Shown one piece after another: positions 60,126 through 64,000 of a stretch of 64,000 nucleotides of DNA. The stretch comes from Rutstroemia sp. NJR-2017a BVV2 (taxonomy: Eukaryota; Ascomycota; Leotiomycetes; Helotiales; Rutstroemiaceae), in assembly GCA_002946415.1 (NCBI GenBank), contig NJPS01000011.1:558001-622000 (forward strand). The letters run 5' to 3'. Within the stretch, counting starts at the first letter, position 1; each line of letters begins with the position of its first letter. The notes beneath the pieces are model-generated. The model saw only the letters and a list, made by a program, of their open reading frames with translations. It made no database searches and was not told the DNA's origin. A program made the translations under genes and the position numbers.

Positions 60126-62892
60126 TCAAGCACTCCCTCCGCCCACCTCCTCCAACCCCTCCCTTAACGCACTCAGATCCACTTCCCCCTCGCCCAAACT
60201 AACTTTACACGGCACTTTTTCCGTCCTCCTCACCCACCCGGGAACAGGTCCTTTCTGATTAATTCCCCAAGCTCTTCCACCTGCATATACACCTCCCACC
60301 CCCATTTCCGCACCCATCTCCCCTGCCCTCAACCCCTCACTAATTCTTCTCCTCTCCTCCTGCACCACCTGCTCCCTCTGCCTCTCCCTCTCCCCTCTCA
60401 AATCCCCCGTCGAAACCGTCTTCGCCGGACTCGGCGCCACGCCCCACCTTCCAAAAACCCACCCCCCAACTCTCTGTCCCAAACCCGCCCCCGCACCCGC
60501 AGCTCTTCTTTCCCCCGCCGCCACAGGCGATAGCATTCTCCTCGCTCCCATTCCTCCTCCACCCGGCGACGCCGTCCTCGTAGCATTCAGCAAACACCTC
60601 ATCCCCTGGCCCTCGAACGCGCCCGTGCTCGTCATAACCGGCACCGCAGTAACCATCGACTTCCCCGTCTCCGGCGTCGCCAGCCTCGATCGCGGCCGCA
60701 TCAGCGGCGATGCCAGTCCGCTTCCATTCGTCAGACTGAGCTGGGACGGTCTGCTCTTAAGCGTATGGATATCGCAGCCTGCGATCGAGACAATGCTCTC
60801 GTGCGAACTTGAACGATGCAGTTTCGGTCCAAAAGCTCTGTTTCTCGAAGGCCAGGAATCGCCATTTGTGGACGACTCAGTCGTATGGGAATTATCGTCA
60901 GTTAAGGACGGTGGATCTTGATCATTGTGTAAATCCGTTATTTCGTGAACATCGTCGTCTTCTTCTTCGTGTATTACATTATGTGGTTGGAAATTAGTAA
61001 GTGCAGCGAAACTGCGTGTCGAGGCTTCAGAGCCTCGTTTTCTATGGTGTGTAGAGTATAGTTTTGGAGATGTAGGATCAACACTAGATCCAGGTGAGGT
61101 TGGTCGTGAGGAATCGATGTCAAACGGTCGGTCAAATAGTGCGCTGTTGCGATATATTGATTGAGGAGAGCTTGGCACAGAGGATGGAGCGAATTCGGAT
61201 AGTTGACCGGATTGGACGGACCAGCGGCTGTTTATGTTGAGAGGACTGGGGATTGTGACGGCTGTTTGGGCAAGGATGGCGTTATCGGGACCTCGAGGGG
61301 TTCTGGGTGAGCGAGCACCTGCGGTAGGCTGGAAGATTCCTGAAGTCAACGAGGTTCGTTTCTTTCTTGGTTTTCGTGCCTCTTCTTTTTTCGAAGTGTG
61401 GTAATGGTGATGGATATGCAGCGTTTGAGAGACGACTTGCGCTTCCCGTGGTTTGGCTTCTGGCTCTTCTTCCATCGGCGCAAGCTCCGCTCCCAAACTT
61501 GTTGCACCTCTACCAAAGTTGTCATCTTCGTACATCGGTTGATGCATCAACAATTGCTCGCGTAGGGTCTGGACCTCGTCATTCGAGTTCATCAACATCT
61601 CCCTCAGTTCCACAATCCCAATTTGAAGGTTGGCATTATCTTGGAGTATATCTTTGACGAAATGTGACACAACATTAGTACCCGTCTTATCCTTCCCAAC
61701 GACAACCGCAGCGGCGGCAGCTCCCTTTAATCTTCCGGCAGCCGTGTCCAACTCTCGTTCAACCGCACGTTGACGTTCTATGCGGCTCATTATCTCCATG
61801 TGTCTCTCCCTCTCGTCGCGCGCCTCTCGTTCGATTCGCTCTAGTTGATCTTGCAAATCGCTCATTCCTCTTTCCGCCCTCCTCCACCTCAGAATTGCAT
61901 TTCGCTCCTCCGCCTCCGTATGTATGATAGTCTTCCTCAACATTTCCTGTTCTTCTTCCAAGATCGCCAGGTTCTTCTCTAGCTCCCCGGTTCGCGAAGC
62001 CAATATCTCCAGCCGTCTCATCTCTGTCTTTGTGCTTTGTAACGTCGTCTCCAAAGCCTTAATCTGCAGCTCCGATTCTTGATACGTATCATTAAGGTCC
62101 TCGAGTTGATCAAGCAACTCTCTATTCTCGTCGATAGTCTTCTTATTTTCCATCTCCAACTCCCTCTTATCTCCTTCCAGCCGCTCGATCTTCGCCGTCA
62201 TCTCTAATCGATCTCGTTCCGCATCGACCATATACTGTTCGTGCCTTACTAGTAAAGCCTGCAACGCAAATGTCAACGAATGATTCATCTTCCCAAAATA
62301 AAAGATTCTTCCATGTTCCTTCCCATGCCCATCTATTTAAAGTCCCAAGAGTCCAAGTTCTCAATTCAATCCTCTTCCCGATCCTGCGCGTGCAAAGTGA
62401 CGCGGGGTTTGTAAACAAATCTCCAAATTAATCTAATTAAATCTGACAAGGTAAACAGCCAACAGCGGGAAGGCAGTATCCACTCTCCAAGAAAAAAATT
62501 CTCTGCTACATTAATTTCCCCTCAGGTTTGACTGTACTGTCTCTCGCAAGTGCGCGAGTGAAGAAAAAATGCGAAACATGCAGGAATGCACAGGATACGC
62601 CAAGTAACGTAAACACCTCGGGGGCCAAATCGTCCAAGACATTGGCAAAAAGAAAGCCGAAAAAAAAAGAGCCTAAGAAAAAAGGAGAAAGAATCCATAC
62701 CTGGCCAACAGAAGCGGCAGTCCTCACCTCTCGTTCCAGCTCATCCAAAGCTTCTGCATTGTGCACGAGAAAGGCGCAATCTGAGCGTCCGCAACAGCAA
62801 CCCAGCGAGGTACGACTCGTACGTGGACCACGTTGTTGTTGTCCGGATTCTGGAATGTGACCGATAAGGTGGGAGAGAGTGAGATCGGACAT
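60126..62892 (-). CDS. Long fungal coiled-coil protein
   Basis: Two minus-strand exons, 62892-62701 and 62258-60126, encode 774 residues across an unusually long 442-nt intron. Exon 1 ends GCCCGRSDCAFLVHNAEALD ... AASVGQ, a Cys-rich patch that joins in phase to ALLVRHEQYMVDAERDRLEM. That join fits a conserved fungal protein I recall but cannot name. Residues about 65-290 are a continuous coiled coil, including KDILQDNANLQIGIVELREM. A His-rich LHIHHHYHTSKK segment and a long Ser/Pro/Arg-rich disordered region follow, with a C-terminal WVRRTEKVPCKVSL. No enzymatic motif is present, so a scaffold role, for example at the cytoskeleton, is a guess. The internal ATG at 62288 is intronic and would lose the conserved first exon. 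Confidence 0.8.
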
Positions 62893-64000
62893 AATTGGCT
62901 GTGCTGTGCTTGCTTGTGCTGCAGGCTGAAGGGGTACAGTAGTGGTGCTTTCTAGTCAAAGCGACTAGACAGGCGGACAAGGTGGCGCTCCTGGTGCTGC
63001 GGTCGCTTTGGAAGGAAGATACTGTCTTTCGGGTTTTTGTTGTTGGGCGAGAGTTAGCTAGTACTTCTGTGGACCGATGTACAGGTTGTACATGTCGTCG
63101 TCGCGATTATACAAAGTAATTATTATTCTTGTGTTCCTTTTCCGAGGTTCGGCAGGCCGGAGCGCTTGTGATTCATCTGTGGTGTGACTGTCCTATCTCA
63201 ACCTTTCATGTGGTACATGACGAAGACATGCGTAGAAGATGCGAAGATGAAGATGCGAAGAAGATGAAAAGGGTAGAAGAAGCAAAGAACAACGTTGGAA
63301 GGTAGATTGATAGATATGATTAAGTCCTAGCTGTTATCGTTATATTTTTGGTCCCTGACTCCTGATTCAATTGTAAGAAGTGGCTGGTAAGGATGCCGTT
63401 AACCTGTCTATCTTGGTACTCGTTACCAGATTATCCATTCTTCATTATCCACGATCCACGACTCACGGAGAGTAATTTCAACTCTCGCTCTTGATTCGCA
63501 CTCGAAATGTTGTTCTCGAAAGCCCCAAAGCACTCGAGCGGAGTAACTTTTAGATCCCGAAGCGGTCACCAGGCACATCCGCAGAGTGATTGGTTCATGT
63601 CATGCGATCCACCTTGAAGACTATCGACTAGTCTTCGTCATTGCACAGCTATTCCTGGTCACATTATTTTCCGCCGAAGGAAATCAATATTTACAAACGA
63701 AAATTAGTTTCTAAGGCCACCAGAATCTATTATTCACGACGGGGGGTTTTCTTTGGCAGCAGCTAACAAACTTTAATGCGAATCATCTCGAGGACTTCGT
63801 AGTTTGCGGCATATTCAGAGACAACTACCCTCGTGTGCTGTACAAAGGGTCACCAACCGGCAAGCGCACCGAGCCTCAAAGATCACCAATTTCACCAAGA
63901 TACAATTAGTGCGACGATTACCATCTTCACAATTGAATTAAGCCATCCGTGCCCTATCTACACCCCATAGTCCATTTCCCCATACCTAGCATTACTCCTC
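62893..64000. other. Promoter side of the coiled-coil gene, no further gene seen
   Basis: About 1.1 kb to the window edge. It has an imperfect AGATGCGAAGA-type repeat near 63236-63265. No exon or RNA gene is recognised. Confidence 0.5.

Noticed and set aside
62528..62860. 110-codon + strand frame with several Cys and KKK runs
   Set aside because: It is antisense to exon 1 and the long intron of the coiled-coil gene; the minus-strand exon joins in phase to a conserved continuation.

Overview
The window is nuclear DNA of a filamentous ascomycete (Pezizomycotina). Genes are broken by short introns of about 45-150 nt with GT..AG ends and CTAAC-like branch sites, no operons are visible, and the families are typical of moulds: a Zn2Cys6-type regulator, a 2EXR protein, a Pom1 kinase, a dysferlin-type peroxin, a GPI-anchored protein and an allantoate-permease-type transporter. 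A leotiomycete (Helotiales) is my best guess, but that is inference from general feel rather than from a marker gene.

Layout. 0-9 kb holds the 3' end of an AN1 zinc-finger gene, a flavin amine oxidase, a cytochrome b5-acyl-CoA dehydrogenase fusion and, convergently, a DUF1479 2-oxoglutarate/Fe(II) dioxygenase. 10.5-17 kb is more accessory: a 2EXR gene with an apparent one-base frameshift, a fungal transcription factor with half a zinc cluster, and a membrane-anchored Lys/Glu coiled-coil gene lying between two 99-bp direct repeats. 16.2-21.5 kb is gene-poor and leads to a Ser/Thr-rich single-pass membrane protein. 24.7-36.3 kb carries the housekeeping genes for S-(hydroxymethyl)glutathione dehydrogenase (SFA1, with a 15-nt exon), a Pex23/Pex24-like peroxin and the DYRK kinase Pom1. 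37-48.6 kb carries a GPI-anchored protein, a FrnE/DsbA-like protein with 21-nt and 11-nt exons, a TauD-type dioxygenase and a divergent Dal5-type MFS transporter. A decayed Hsp70-like gene lies between the last two. 50-64 kb carries a small mitochondrial protein, endonuclease III (NTH1), a C2HC-like basic protein, two small secreted proteins, an odd modular gene whose exon-intron units look tandemly duplicated, and a long fungal coiled-coil protein.

Functional links are limited, as is normal for a fungal chromosome. The amine oxidase, b5-ACAD, peroxin and SFA1 all touch oxidative, peroxisomal or C1 metabolism but are not an obvious cluster. The TauD dioxygenase and the Dal5-family transporter are the one plausible pair (sulfonate uptake plus oxidative desulfonation). 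Exon boundaries were set by hand from splice motifs and reading phase. For each complete spliced gene reported as such, the exon lengths sum to a whole number of codons.
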